This document shows, piece after piece, positions 17,091-25,861 of a stretch of DNA of 64,000 nucleotides; the first letter of the stretch is position 1, and each line of letters begins with the position of its first letter. Both the position numbers and the translations under genes were made by a program. The stretch is from Methanothrix soehngenii GP6 (GTDB taxonomy: Archaea > Halobacteriota > Methanosarcinia > Methanotrichales > Methanotrichaceae): assembly GCF_000204415.1 (NCBI RefSeq), contig NC_015416.1, positions 2,790,001 to 2,854,000 on the forward strand, written 5' to 3'. Under the pieces are notes generated by a model, which made no database searches, was not told where the DNA came from, and was given only the letters and a program-made list of their open reading frames with translations.

Positions 17091-18057
17091 TGCTCCTCTC
17101 TGCCTCTATCACATTTATATCAATTCGATAACATTTGAAGCCGTAAACCTCTCTTAAAAGCGAATCCGGATCCTTTTCGTCATGCCGCTTCAGCCTCCTT
17201 TCCACCAGAGGCAGGCTTATTGAGGGCGCTATCTGTCTGATGAGCCCCTCCTCACCGCCCAGGACTGCATATTTCACTATGCTTCCGTATTTGCTCTGAA
17301 GACCGGCGAGCTTCTCCTGGACGGCATCGAGGTGGTTTTTTATGTCCTCCTCGCGCAACCTCTCAAACCTCTTCTGGCTCCATCCTCCCTTGGAATGCTT
17401 CTCCTTCACCTGGCTTTCTACCTTTTCATTTACTGCGAAGCCTTCCCTGCTCAAGGCCACTCCCAGGAAGGTGCTTCCCGCGTGTGCTGATACAACCAGG
17501 GCAGGAGTGTTCATCATCTCTTCAATCCAAGAGAGCTGAAATGAACTTCCTTCCCACGATATTCTCTCTTTGATGGGAAAGGGAGGAATGAACTGCAGGG
17601 CAAAAAGCTGGGGGCAATATATGATTATGCCGCCCCTCTGGGATTTGATCTCCATCGCTACTCTTCTGATCTGCGGCGGAATATCCGCGTCCTTGGGCAG
17701 AGAGCCAGGAAAAGCGTAAACCAGCAGATCTTCCCTGGGTGATAGGAATCCCTGGAGCCTCTGAATCAATAGGTCCAGTTCCCTATTGTCCGGCATCCAG
17801 GCTTCAGGGAGCCTTGCTTTGGGTCTTTCCGTCTCCGTCTTCTCTGGGGACGAAGCCACCATTGTGGCTGTTTTCTGCTCCATGGCCTTTAGAGCCAGGT
17901 TTGCCTCCTGGTTGGCGCTGGTAAGCCTCTTTATCTTCTCCTCGCGCTTCTGGAGAGTGCGCACCAGCTCTTCCTTCTCTCGCTCTTGAACCGCTATGGC
18001 TTCTTCCAGCTCGCTTATGCGATCTTCCAGCTTCTTCTTGCCGAAAAGGTCAACCAA
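17080..18057 (-). CDS. Vms1/VLRF1-like peptidyl-tRNA release factor
   Basis: 325 residues. A coiled coil at 1-70 (EDRISELEEAIAVQEREKEE) is followed by a linker and a release-factor-like domain at about 90-325. The conserved catalytic loop is visible as HSKGGWSQKRFERLREEDIK, where the GG-x-SQ-x-RF pattern matches Vms1/ANKZF1 and related VLRF1 proteins that free nascent chains from peptidyl-tRNA on split ribosomes. Archaeal members are poorly studied. A palindromic repeat begins 29 bases before the start codon. Co-transcribed with the LRV gene. Confidence 0.78.
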   Translation of the reverse strand: MVDLFGKKKLEDRISELEEAIAVQEREKEELVRTLQKREEKIKRLTSANQEANLALKAMEQKTATMVASSPEKTETERPKARLPEAWMPDNRELDLLIQRLQGFLSPREDLLVYAFPGSLPKDADIPPQIRRVAMEIKSQRGGIIIYCPQLFALQFIPPFPIKERISWEGSSFQLSWIEEMMNTPALVVSAHAGSTFLGVALSREGFAVNEKVESQVKEKHSKGGWSQKRFERLREEDIKNHLDAVQEKLAGLQSKYGSIVKYAVLGGEEGLIRQIAPSISLPLVERRLKRHDEKDPDSLLREVYGFKCYRIDINVIEAERSNAI

Positions 18058-18085
18058 CTCACGCCCTCCAAGCTAATTTTTAGTT

Positions 18086-18244
18086 GGCTCCTCGCTATTT
18101 GGTATGGATGAACTCTAATCGTATATTCTCTGTGCCTCCGCGCCTCTGTGGTGAACCGCGATGCATTGACCCAACCACAGAGACGCTGAGGAACAGAGGC
18201 CATATTCTTTGCCTGAACTCACCCACATAATTCATTGAAGAGCC
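18086..18244. repeat. Palindromic MITE-like element, copy C
   Basis: 159 bp, inverted relative to copy A, with both ends present: GGCTCCTCGCTATTT at 18086 and the complement of GGCTCTTCAATGAATTATG at 18244. Flanks TTTTAGTT (18078-18085) and TTTTATTT (18245-18252) match at 7 of 8 positions, an eroded 8-bp target duplication. The central hairpin has a 17-bp arm pair with two mismatches. It lies between the Vms1-like gene and tRNA-Arg, close enough to affect the promoter of the former. Confidence 0.87.
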
Positions 18245-18334
18245 TTTTATTTCTTATCTGGTCATTTCGTCTCAACTTCCTCTTTAAAAATCCTTTTACA
18301 AAAAGAGTCTGTCGCCAATTCAAAGCAGAAATAA

Positions 18335-18424
18335 CGGACTCGCTGGGACTCGAACCCAGGTCAGCGGGTATCTTCGACAAATAGCCACCGAAGCCCGCTA
18401 GGATATCCACTACCCTACGAGCCC
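18335..18424 (-). tRNA. tRNA-Arg(UCG) with 18-nt intron
   Basis: The acceptor stem is GGGCTCG with CGAGTCC (two G-U pairs). The T arm is CTGGG-TTCGAGT-CCCAG and the anticodon stem GCGGG / CCCGC. Between the stem arms are 25 bases, 18 too many. They fold as CTTC-GGT-GGC-TATTT-GTC-GAAG-ATA: a 4-bp central helix between two 3-base bulges, the classic bulge-helix-bulge cut by the archaeal splicing endonuclease. Removing 18370-18387 gives the loop CTTCGGA with anticodon UCG after position 37/38 splicing. CCA is not encoded. Confidence 0.88.
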
Positions 18425-18508
18425 ATCAAATGAGGTAGTCACTGCTTCTAGGCTATTAAGCTTTCCCGCTAAGGTCGACTGTAAGGGCAAGATCCATGTT
18501 AAATAAAA

Positions 18509-18928
18509 TTGAACAAAGCCAGGGAAAAAGCTAACATCTCAAAGCACGAATATACCATACAGTCATCTCAATTCAGCTTTCGGAATGGTGAACTGCAATT
18601 GTCTGCCCTTAATAAAGCCTGCCCTTTTGTGGATAGGGAATGCCTCGACGGGGGCTGCATGGCCTGGAGGCAGGGAGACTGCCGGCTGATTTCGAAATCT
18701 GGGATCTTGAGCCCCTTTGAACTGAAGCTCCAGGACGCTGCTCCTCTGATGTACCGATCTTTACTCGATCTGGTCAGAATCCTGGAGGAATCGTCTAAAG
18801 ACTGCGGCAAATGCGGCCCCGATCTATGGAACTATGCCCAGCAGATCCGGGCAGGCCTTTTAAACGAGCTGATCCGAGCGGAGCTTGCCGGTGCAGGCAT
18901 CAGGGCTGAGGATAGAGATGCTGAATAG
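18509..18928 (+). CDS. Conserved-looking Cys-rich hypothetical protein
   Basis: 139 residues from a TTG start (uncertain; the frame has no ATG near the beginning). It contains LNKACPFVDRECLDGGCMAW then GDCRLI and later CGKCGPDLW, seven Cys in all, which could bind zinc or an iron-sulfur cluster. The C-terminal half is helical. No family recognised. It sits upstream of a zinc-ribbon mini-gene and a DUF504 gene on the same strand. Confidence 0.6.
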   Translation: MNKAREKANISKHEYTIQSSQFSFRNGELQLSALNKACPFVDRECLDGGCMAWRQGDCRLISKSGILSPFELKLQDAAPLMYRSLLDLVRILEESSKDCGKCGPDLWNYAQQIRAGLLNELIRAELAGAGIRAEDRDAE

Positions 18929-19004
18929 AAAGAGAATCGTGCAGAATAAGCGTTGGTTGTAGATGCCAGATAGTGCTGAAAAAGAATAAGCCAAGGAGGA
19001 TCTG

Positions 19005-19166
19005 ATGCCAGGAACTCATTTTCTCACCAACTGCCCCAGATGTGGATATGTGGCGAACGCCCAGAGCATAGATGGACTGACGGTAAAGGTCTGCTGCAAG
19101 ATGTGCGGCTATGAAGGCACGATCCCCCATCCTGATCTGAAGGATGGAGCCTGGCGGACAGGATAG
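19005..19166 (+). CDS. 53-residue zinc-ribbon protein
   Basis: A short gene with a strong ribosome site (AAGGAGGA at 18993-19000, four bases before the ATG). It encodes MPGTHFLTNCPRCGYVANAQ, then VKVCCKMCGYEG. The C-x2-C and C-C-x2-C pairs form a two-knuckle zinc ribbon. Such mini-ribbons are common in archaea, and the partner or nucleic acid bound is unknown. It lies between the Cys-rich gene and the DUF504 gene, probably in one transcript. Confidence 0.75.
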   Translation: MPGTHFLTNCPRCGYVANAQSIDGLTVKVCCKMCGYEGTIPHPDLKDGAWRTG

Positions 19167-19231
19167 CAAGCGGGCCAGCATAGATGACGCAGAAGGTAGC
19201 AGAAGGCATGCGAAGCAGATAGTGGATTGAG

Positions 19232-19540
19232 ATGAGGACCAGTTACGCCCTTCTGCTCCGCCTCATTCATGATCCTGGGTATGATCTGTCCAAAGCCAGT
19301 ATAGAGTATCTGGATCGGGGTGCTTCGGGAGACATATCCCTGGTCAAGGGGGAGGATATCATCAGCCTGGAGTCGGGGATCATGGAGATCAGGTCGGATC
19401 TGAAAACGAAATTCATACCCATTCACCGCATCAGGCGCATCTCTTATCAGGGAGAGCCGTTATGGGAGAAAAGGGATGCAGAAAATTTTGGGGCCAAAGA
19501 GAAGACCGCAAAGGCAAATGCTGACCTATTGACCCAATGA
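19232..19540 (+). CDS. DUF504 / UPF0248 protein
   Basis: 102 residues. IEYLDRGASGDISLVKGEDI and FIPIHRIRRISYQGEPLWEK are the signature segments of the archaeal DUF504 family, which is roughly 80 residues and of unknown function, often proposed to act in RNA metabolism. The C-terminal 20 residues are an extra charged tail. It is nine bases upstream of the metallo-beta-lactamase gene and likely co-transcribed with it. Confidence 0.8.
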   Translation: MRTSYALLLRLIHDPGYDLSKASIEYLDRGASGDISLVKGEDIISLESGIMEIRSDLKTKFIPIHRIRRISYQGEPLWEKRDAENFGAKEKTAKANADLLTQ

Positions 19541-19549
19541 GGCAGATAG

Positions 19550-20290
19550 ATGGAGATAATCTTTCTAGGAACAAACGGCTGGTATGACAGCGACACCGGG
19601 AACACCATATGTACCCTGATCAACTCCGAAAAGTATCACATAATCCTTGATGCGGGGAACGGCATCAGCAAGGCAGACCAGTACATCGATGACGATCTTC
19701 CTGTCTATCTCTTCTTGAGCCACTTTCACCTGGATCACATTGAGGGGCTGCATATATTAAACAAGTTTCACTTCTCTCAGGGGCTGAAGATATTCGGCCA
19801 GAAGGGCACCAGGGAGGTTCTGAACACTATAGTCAATGACCCTTTCACCGTTCCTCTGGAAAAGCTCCCTTATCCGGTTGAAGTTGGCGAGCTTCTGCCC
19901 GGGCCCTATAAGATGCCTTTCGCCCTGGAGTGTGAGTTTCTGCTTCATGCCTCTCCCACCCTCGGCTATCGCTTCGATCTGGAGGGAAAGATCATCGCCT
20001 ACTGTCCAGATACGGGCATCTGCGAGGGCGCAGTTCATCTGGCAGGTGATTCAGACCTATTGATAGCTGAATGCTCCCATAAGCCTGGAGAGTCAAGTCC
20101 TGCCTGGCCACATCTCAATCCCCAGGATGCAGCCGATATCGCCCGGCGGGCAGGAGCCAAAAGGTTGGCCTTAACCCATTTCGATGCAGGCAGGTACAGA
20201 AGCATTCAGGAGCGTATGGATGCCGTGGCATCGGTAAAGGACTATCAGGACATAATCGTGGGAACGGATGGCTTGAATCTGCAAATTTGA
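19550..20290 (+). CDS. Metallo-beta-lactamase fold hydrolase (RNase Z-like)
   Basis: 246 residues. LFLSHFHLDHIEG is the H-x-H-x-D-H metal motif. IAYCPDTGICEGAVHLAG supplies the bridging Asp, LLIAECSH the strand after it, and LALTHFDAGRY the last His. The N-terminal EIIFLGTNGWYDSDTGNT is RNase Z-like. Length fits a stand-alone MBL-fold phosphodiesterase rather than tRNase Z, which has an exosite arm not seen here. Substrate unknown. Confidence 0.85.
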   Translation: MEIIFLGTNGWYDSDTGNTICTLINSEKYHIILDAGNGISKADQYIDDDLPVYLFLSHFHLDHIEGLHILNKFHFSQGLKIFGQKGTREVLNTIVNDPFTVPLEKLPYPVEVGELLPGPYKMPFALECEFLLHASPTLGYRFDLEGKIIAYCPDTGICEGAVHLAGDSDLLIAECSHKPGESSPAWPHLNPQDAADIARRAGAKRLALTHFDAGRYRSIQERMDAVASVKDYQDIIVGTDGLNLQI

Positions 20291-20392
20291 AGATATCAAA
20301 AAATTCGAAAAAACTTTCTAAAAATTTGCCTTGCAGGGCTTAAAAAATAACCCCGCTTATACAGCAATCCCCAAAAGGGATGATTTCCCAGT

Positions 20393-20578
20393 TCAGTATC
20401 TTCTGGGTGGTCTGGCTGGTCTATGCTTCTGGTAGCAGTCGCTGCAATAAACTGGCCTGGAGCCATCGGGCTTGAAGGGAACCTGACATGCCTTTCCGCA
20501 CTCTGCGCAAGTGGCATCGTGCATCTCTCTCGGGCCGCTGCTGTAGCCGCCTCTGCTTCCGCTTCCATATCTTTCCAT
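20393..20578 (-). CDS. Small CxxC zinc-binding protein
   Basis: 61 residues: a Gly/Ser/Arg-rich start (MERYGSGSRGGYSSG) and then MHDATCAECGKACQVPFKPD followed by RPVYCSDCYQKHR. The C-x2-C...C-x2-C core with VPF and PVYC is a widespread archaeal zinc-ribbon mini-protein. A longer frame on the same strand (20296-20601) lacks any such signal and is a shadow. It is convergent with the MBL gene. Confidence 0.78.
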   Translation of the reverse strand: MERYGSGSRGGYSSGPREMHDATCAECGKACQVPFKPDGSRPVYCSDCYQKHRPARPPRRY

Positions 20579-20722
20579 TTAAACTCACTTACCTTTGGCA
20601 TCGATTCCGTGAATCGATCCTACATACTACAAAACATCCCATCAAACTCAATTGAAGCGACGCTTATGCAGCATCATCAGAGTGGTTTAATTGCCTTATA
20701 TACTTGTTGGTTAACACTAATC

Positions 20723-23011
20723 TCATCCCTTGTACTCAACTCCCACCAGCTCCCGGATGCGCTCAGCGATCTTAGGCCCGACCATGTCCACCTCTTGCAG
20801 CTCTTCTTTGCTGGCAGCGATCACTTTTTCAATTGACCCAAAGTGGCGGAGGAGTTTTCTTGCCACCGACGGCCCCACGCTGGGAATGGCGGATATGAGG
20901 TACTCCTGCTGCTCTTTTAGCGTTCTGGCGGTCTTGTGGCCATGCAGCTTGGGCTCATGCCCTGCCCTTCTTTCCCGAGCGGCGAGCATGGTGATGACAG
21001 ATGCCGTATCCTCCTGGTCCTCCGTGGGAATGATGGGCACCCCATAATCAACAGCCACCGAAGTCAATGCTCCCTGAATGGAGCTTGCGCTCACCTGGCG
21101 GGAATACAGGTCCCTTCCCTCCAGGATCAAGACCGGCCGCTCGTAGCTCCGGGCAAGATCTGCTATTTGGCGGAAGAGGTTTCTCTCCGGATCGATGATC
21201 GAGGCCACGAAATCCTGGGCGGTCTTGCGTTCGATCGCCACTCGATCGCTTACCACATAGTCGCCCACCTCCAGGTTTTTCAGGGTGACCTCCAATCCTC
21301 TCCCCTCCAGAAGCCTGGCCATTCCACGCTCTCTGGGGTCGACATAGATCTTGTCCCGTTCCTCATATGCCTCTGTCCAATCCACCAGGCTCTCCTGCCC
21401 TTTCCTGTTCTGCCTTTCTGGATTATCTTCGGTTATCTCCAGCTGGCGGGGAAGGAAATCCTTGGAGCTGCTCGAGGGTGACTGGGAAGCCTGGCCGCTC
21501 AGAGTTCGCATCTGCTTGTTCATTGTCTTCTCTTTTCGGTCGCTAATCCAGTAGTAGGCTTCATCCCGAGTGCCCCTGGCCATCAGGACCACCACCCTTC
21601 CGCTCCTCGCCCTCCCCGTCCTGCCCTTGCGCTGAATGCTGCGAATCTCCGAAGGAACCGGCTCGTAGAAGAGGACCATATCAGTGGCCGGAATATCGAT
21701 TCCCTCTTCTCCCACCGAGGTGGCGATGAGGACATTGTACTCCCCTGCCCTGAACCTTTGCAGGATCTCAGCCTGCTTCTTCTGGCTCAGGCCCTCATCA
21801 TCTGCCCGGCTGGACTGGCCCACAAAGCGAACGGCCTTGATCTTGGGATCCTCTTTTAAAAATCGGATGAGGGCAGAGGCGGTGTCCCTGTAATTGGTGA
21901 ATACCATGATCCGGGACTCGGGCTTGGCCTCGATCTGCTCGGTCAGTATCTTCCTGACCATGGCAGGCTTGGGATGCTCCACCTGCAGATCTTCCAGGGC
22001 TTGCATGGCCTGGCGGAACTTGGAATCCTCCATAATCCGGCGAGAGGCCTTCGAGCCGCTGCGGGAGATGGCCTCACCCTGCAGCCGCTGGAAGTACTTG
22101 AGCAGAGCTTCTGTGCCCTGGGTCTCAGCCAGCTCTATGGCATGATAGAGCTTGAGAACTTCTGCCAGGATGGATATGCCCTTGAATGTGGCCTGATTGG
22201 CCTGTCTTTTAGCTGAGGACATGAGCATGGCCTGAAGGCCGAGGAGCTCCTTTTTTGTGGCTCTGGGGTCGATCTTCACCGGGCTGATCCCCAGGCGGTT
22301 TAGGTCATCTATTCGATCTCTCAGCACCTCCTCTATCGCCGTTCTGATATCAAGTAGCTCCTTGGGAACGGTCAGCTTCACCCATTCGATCTGCTTGGAG
22401 TGAACAAAAGGCGCTACATCAGAGTCCTTCTCCGAACGGGTCTGGATATTTTCTATAGAGAGGTTGGTGCAGATCTCGGCGATCTTCTCCTTCTCGCTGC
22501 CTGGGCTGGCGGTGATCCCCAGGACCAGAGGATTGGTCCCCTCTCGAGCATAGCGTTCTGCAATATAGACATAAGCATAGTTTCCCACCGCCCGGTGGGC
22601 CTCATCGAAGATTATCAGGGAGATATCCTCTAGATCGATCCTGCGGGAGAGAAGATCGTTCTCTATCACCTGGGGAGTGGATACTGTAATTCGCGCAGCT
22701 TCCCAGGCTGCTTTCCTCTTCTCTGGCATCATCTCGCCGGTCATCATAGTCACCTCACCTTCATCCTTGAGCACACGGCGTAAGAAGGCTGCATGCTGCT
22801 CCACCAGAGGCTTGGTGGGGGCAAGAAAGAGGACCCGTCCCTTGTCCAGCCGGGCGAGAAGAACCATGAGCGCGATGACCGTTTTGCCCAGACCCGTGGG
22901 AACCACTATCAAGCTGGAGGACTTAAGGGCGGAGGCAGCCAGGTCCATCTGGAAGAGCCTCTTTTCTACTGTATGCGGCTTCAGGAGTGGATGCTCCAGA
23001 TAGGTGGACAT
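20723..23011 (-). CDS. hef: Hef-type helicase/nuclease (XPF/Mph1 family)
   Basis: About 762 residues. The N-terminal SF2 helicase has VVPTGLGKTVIALM (Walker A), LIIFDEAHRAVG (DEAH) and QRKGRTGRARSGRVV (motif VI). The XPF nuclease domain reads VDPRERGMARLL then VAIERKTAQDFVASI (ERK-x3-D catalytic motif), followed by tandem helix-hairpin-helix (ISAIPSVGPSVARKLLRHFG, VDMVGPKIAERI). Hef processes stalled forks and branched DNA in euryarchaea. The full domain set is present. The start is 23011 or the ATG 21 bases upstream. Single-gene transcript by spacing. Confidence 0.93.
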   Translation of the reverse strand: MSTYLEHPLLKPHTVEKRLFQMDLAASALKSSSLIVVPTGLGKTVIALMVLLARLDKGRVLFLAPTKPLVEQHAAFLRRVLKDEGEVTMMTGEMMPEKRKAAWEAARITVSTPQVIENDLLSRRIDLEDISLIIFDEAHRAVGNYAYVYIAERYAREGTNPLVLGITASPGSEKEKIAEICTNLSIENIQTRSEKDSDVAPFVHSKQIEWVKLTVPKELLDIRTAIEEVLRDRIDDLNRLGISPVKIDPRATKKELLGLQAMLMSSAKRQANQATFKGISILAEVLKLYHAIELAETQGTEALLKYFQRLQGEAISRSGSKASRRIMEDSKFRQAMQALEDLQVEHPKPAMVRKILTEQIEAKPESRIMVFTNYRDTASALIRFLKEDPKIKAVRFVGQSSRADDEGLSQKKQAEILQRFRAGEYNVLIATSVGEEGIDIPATDMVLFYEPVPSEIRSIQRKGRTGRARSGRVVVLMARGTRDEAYYWISDRKEKTMNKQMRTLSGQASQSPSSSSKDFLPRQLEITEDNPERQNRKGQESLVDWTEAYEERDKIYVDPRERGMARLLEGRGLEVTLKNLEVGDYVVSDRVAIERKTAQDFVASIIDPERNLFRQIADLARSYERPVLILEGRDLYSRQVSASSIQGALTSVAVDYGVPIIPTEDQEDTASVITMLAARERRAGHEPKLHGHKTARTLKEQQEYLISAIPSVGPSVARKLLRHFGSIEKVIAASKEELQEVDMVGPKIAERIRELVGVEYKG

Positions 23012-23322
23012 AATAGATCTTTTAATGGTCATTGTATTAGATATTGTTGTATTGGATATTATTATATTAGATATGATTATTAGATATGATTATATTTAAT
23101 TTTTTTAAAGATAGGTGGTAGACTAAATGGAGCAAGCCACTGAGATCATCAACTCATACAATTGTGCTTTGATCGTGTATCAAGTGCTTGCTTGGTTAGC
23201 CATAAAGTTCAAAGGTTAAATTTATATAATATAAAAGTTAGATACTTGAATTAAGCCAAATTAAACTATTTGGCTAAATAAGCTCAAAATAAAAGATTCA
23301 AGAATAGGGGGCGAAAAAAGAA

Positions 23323-24123
23323 ATGAAGGGAGTAGTAATAGTAGCATTGGTGTTAGCAATTGCCCTTGCGGGTTGCGGCACGGTGCTTGCTAATCCTCCA
23401 CTGGTACCACCAGTGCAGTATGAACAGTTCTGTGAGAGTCAAAAGGTCTCCGGATCGGGCATAATCGACGTCAGCACGTCAATAATTGATAAGAAAATAG
23501 CCCTGGAATACTACAATACCATGGCTGGAGATGGTGATCTGGAGCTTGATTCAGAGCATGCTTACTCACAAAATGCAGAGAAGCTGAAGAGAAATGTCTC
23601 CTCGGTCAACGGCGGCAACGCGTCAGCTTTCAATCTATTTGAGACCACAAAGATGACCTATCAAGGTGCCACTCCTCTTACCGGAGGCAAATATATTAAC
23701 TCCAAGGCTTTCTACGGCGGCATTGGAGCTGATGTCCAGGAGATGTTCTCGGTAAATGAGATGGAGAAGGACGAGACAAGCTTCTTCGTCTCCACTACGC
23801 CTTATCAGCCCAAGGATAATGTCAGCCCAGAGGATCTGATCAAAAAGCTCAAGGCAGCAGGGAGAAACACTTCTGAGGTAGAAGCCCTCATGACCTCTGC
23901 TAGCGGCATATACGATCCGGCCCATCTGATCGGACTGGAGACCAAGAACAGCTTCAACGGCACATGGGGAACGGATGCCACATGGCACAGGATATTCTAC
24001 AAGGACATAAAGGCCCACGAGATGTTCACAGGAACATTCGAGGCCGAGAAGCTCATCAAGTTCCATGAGAATCCCGTGCCCGAAAGGGACAGACATCCGC
24101 CTTGCGACGGCATAGACTGCTAG
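23323..24123 (+). CDS. Exported lipoprotein-like protein
   Basis: 266 residues. The signal peptide MKGVVIVALVLAIALAGCGT has a lipobox-like LAGC, although cleavage at VLA is also possible. The mature part has several N-glycosylation sequons and ends CDGIDC. No enzyme motif or known domain is recognised. A strong TATA-like stretch (tttatataatataaaag, 23221-23237) lies about 90 bases upstream, and a T8-9 run follows the stop near 24149, so it is probably a single-gene transcript. Confidence 0.7.
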   Translation: MKGVVIVALVLAIALAGCGTVLANPPLVPPVQYEQFCESQKVSGSGIIDVSTSIIDKKIALEYYNTMAGDGDLELDSEHAYSQNAEKLKRNVSSVNGGNASAFNLFETTKMTYQGATPLTGGKYINSKAFYGGIGADVQEMFSVNEMEKDETSFFVSTTPYQPKDNVSPEDLIKKLKAAGRNTSEVEALMTSASGIYDPAHLIGLETKNSFNGTWGTDATWHRIFYKDIKAHEMFTGTFEAEKLIKFHENPVPERDRHPPCDGIDC

Positions 24124-24416
24124 ATAAGATCCAGCAGTCTTTATATTTTTTTTTCAGTATCTAGTCATCGGACAGGATTTCATATTTTCTCTTTCCGTCA
24201 TTTCCCTATAATAGTCTCATTTTCCAATTAGTATCGTCATTCTTAATTTTATATAATTATCATATTATGATTTATATTAGTGTTGTGTAACGGCAGCATA
24301 CTGATAATGGATTAGAGGAGTGCAGCCTCTTATTGAATAGGCAAAAAGAATAAATGGTAAAAGCCCATGTACGAGAAATCATAGGGTATACACCCTTTCT
24401 GAAAGGAGGTTCATAA

Positions 24417-24827
24417 ATGAAGTCAATTCTCACAATCTTCGCTGCCAGCGCTTTCCTATTGGGCATTATGGCCGCTGCCAGCGCTGCGGATGTCATCGAA
24501 TTGAGTACATTAGGCAAAAAACCCCAGGTAGATGCTATCTCTCTGCCCCAGCTCTCTCCCACCATGCCCACGATTGCGCCTGCTGCTCTGGGAAGCGATA
24601 TAACAAGCAATGTAATGGATCTCAGCACCCTTGGGAAGAAGGCGGTGTCCACGGTGCCCGCAACTGCCTTAATGGGCGCAACGCCTATCACCATCACGCC
24701 CATGTTCGCTGTTAGGAATACCAATACAAGCAATGTAGCAGGAAGCACTGTGTTCACTCTCCCCCAGGCAGTCTCATCCGGTAATTCCGTCTACACCCCT
24801 CCAATAGCCATATTCGGTGGAGCCTGA
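24417..24827 (+). CDS. Small secreted protein with repeated LSTLGKK motif
   Basis: 136 residues with a signal peptide (MKSILTIFAASAFLLGIMAA, cleavage near ASA). The mature protein carries two copies of a short block: DVIELSTLGKK at about residue 24 and NVMDLSTLGKK at about 65, each followed by a Pro/Thr-rich segment. It has no Cys and no membrane anchor. AAAGGAGG (24401-24408) gives a strong ribosome site. Family unknown; its position after another exported protein suggests an envelope role. Confidence 0.7.
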   Translation: MKSILTIFAASAFLLGIMAAASAADVIELSTLGKKPQVDAISLPQLSPTMPTIAPAALGSDITSNVMDLSTLGKKAVSTVPATALMGATPITITPMFAVRNTNTSNVAGSTVFTLPQAVSSGNSVYTPPIAIFGGA

Positions 24828-24905
24828 AAGATATAATTCTTATTGATATAATCTAACATCAAATAAAATTCAAAGGCTGAAGAAAGTCTAAGGAATGCGA
24901 TTGAG

Positions 24906-25058
24906 ATGACTGTAGAGCTGAAGGTGGACGGCAAAGAGATTCCATTGAGCGAGTTCCCTCAAGAGATCATAGGCAATACAGCAGCTGCCATGGCCCAGTC
25001 TCTGCGAGGAGTAGATGAGAACTGGAAGGTAATCGAGATCCGTATATCGCAGGATTGA
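24906..25058 (+). CDS. 50-residue conserved-type small protein
   Basis: A short frame starting ATG at 24906 and stopping at 25056-25058. It encodes MTVELKVDGKEIPLSEFPQE, then IIGNTAAAMAQSLRGVDENW and ends KVIEIRISQD. The pattern strand-turn-helix-strand and balanced charge look like a real folded mini-protein. No close ribosome site is obvious. Convergent with the zinc-ribbon gene of the arv-like operon. Function unknown. Confidence 0.6.
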   Translation: MTVELKVDGKEIPLSEFPQEIIGNTAAAMAQSLRGVDENWKVIEIRISQD

Positions 25059-25075
25059 CCTGCAAAGATCATCTC

Positions 25076-25492
25076 TCAATCCTTTTTACTTTTTCTGAAT
25101 ACAGATGTAAGATCGATAAAATAAGTTCCTTCCTTGACTGCCATGATAAGCTCCTCCCTCTCGAATAGGGATGGCAGATTCAACTCATAGGTTCCTGGCG
25201 CTGTTATCTTTATGCTCTCTAGCTTTTCACCCTCCAGTTTTTCCCCGTCGCCAAACTCCCTTATCGATGGCTCATCCCTATCTATGGCCAGGGGCTTCTC
25301 TCTTTTTTTGGGAGGCATCCTTACCCCCATCGCCCTGGATATTATCCGATCCTGAGAGACGGAAGATATGTCCCCGCCCTGCGGCATCTTGCGCACGAAC
25401 ATGAACTTCTTCCAGCCGCAGGATGGGCAGCCTTTGAGGATATCCTCACCCGATTCGAATACGCTATTGCATCGGGTGCAGATGTGAGGCAT
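25076..25492 (-). CDS. arvC: OapC/ArvC-family zinc-ribbon protein
   Basis: 138 residues. The N-terminal zinc ribbon reads MPHICTRCNSVFESG then GCPSCGWKKF. A charged linker leads to a C-terminal domain (APGTYELNLPSLFEREELIM then EGTYFIDLTSVF). It is the third gene of a three-gene set GTPase-DUF2073-zinc ribbon conserved in euryarchaea. In haloarchaea the GTPase (ArvA) is linked to extracellular vesicle formation. The function of this member is unknown. Confidence 0.72.
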   Translation of the reverse strand: MPHICTRCNSVFESGEDILKGCPSCGWKKFMFVRKMPQGGDISSVSQDRIISRAMGVRMPPKKREKPLAIDRDEPSIREFGDGEKLEGEKLESIKITAPGTYELNLPSLFEREELIMAVKEGTYFIDLTSVFRKSKKD

Positions 25493-25861
25493 TCAATCCC
25501 CCACAGAGACCTTTGTTCTGATCTGAAACTCATCCTTCTCAATGGTATGGATCTGATTTGCCGGGCCGATAACTGTCATCCTCCCCTTGAGGCCCTTTCC
25601 AAAGATCCGATCTAAAAACGATCCTCCCTTCTTGGATGGGTAGCTCTCTATCTCTATTCCTGAAAACTCATCCACCCTGATCTCAGTCATGGTCATCTCG
25701 ATGAGTCGCACCTCCTCATCTGGAGTCAGGCCGCTCTCAAGGACCACGATCTTTCCCGTTTTGACCTTGTCCAGGATGAGCCTGATCTTCTCCATAGATG
25801 TCATATTCTCCAGTTTCTCCTCGGAGATTAGGTCCATATGCACTTCTCTCATCAAGATCAC
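25493..25861 (-). CDS. arvB: OapB/ArvB-family protein (DUF2073)
   Basis: 122 residues: [40 protein letters not shown] and [11 protein letters not shown], typical of the archaeal DUF2073 family. The start overlaps the stop of the GTPase gene (ATGA at 25858-25861), and its own stop abuts the arvC start, so translation of the three is probably coupled. No catalytic motif is visible. Partner of the GTPase by context. Confidence 0.75.
   Translation of the reverse strand: MILMREVHMDLISEEKLENMTSMEKIRLILDKVKTGKIVVLESGLTPDEEVRLIEMTMTEIRVDEFSGIEIESYPSKKGGSFLDRIFGKGLKGRMTVIGPANQIHTIEKDEFQIRTKVSVGD

Noticed and set aside
20296-20601. A 101-residue minus-strand frame
   Set aside because: The overlapping 61-residue frame has the CxxC...CxxC core; the longer one has no recognisable features.
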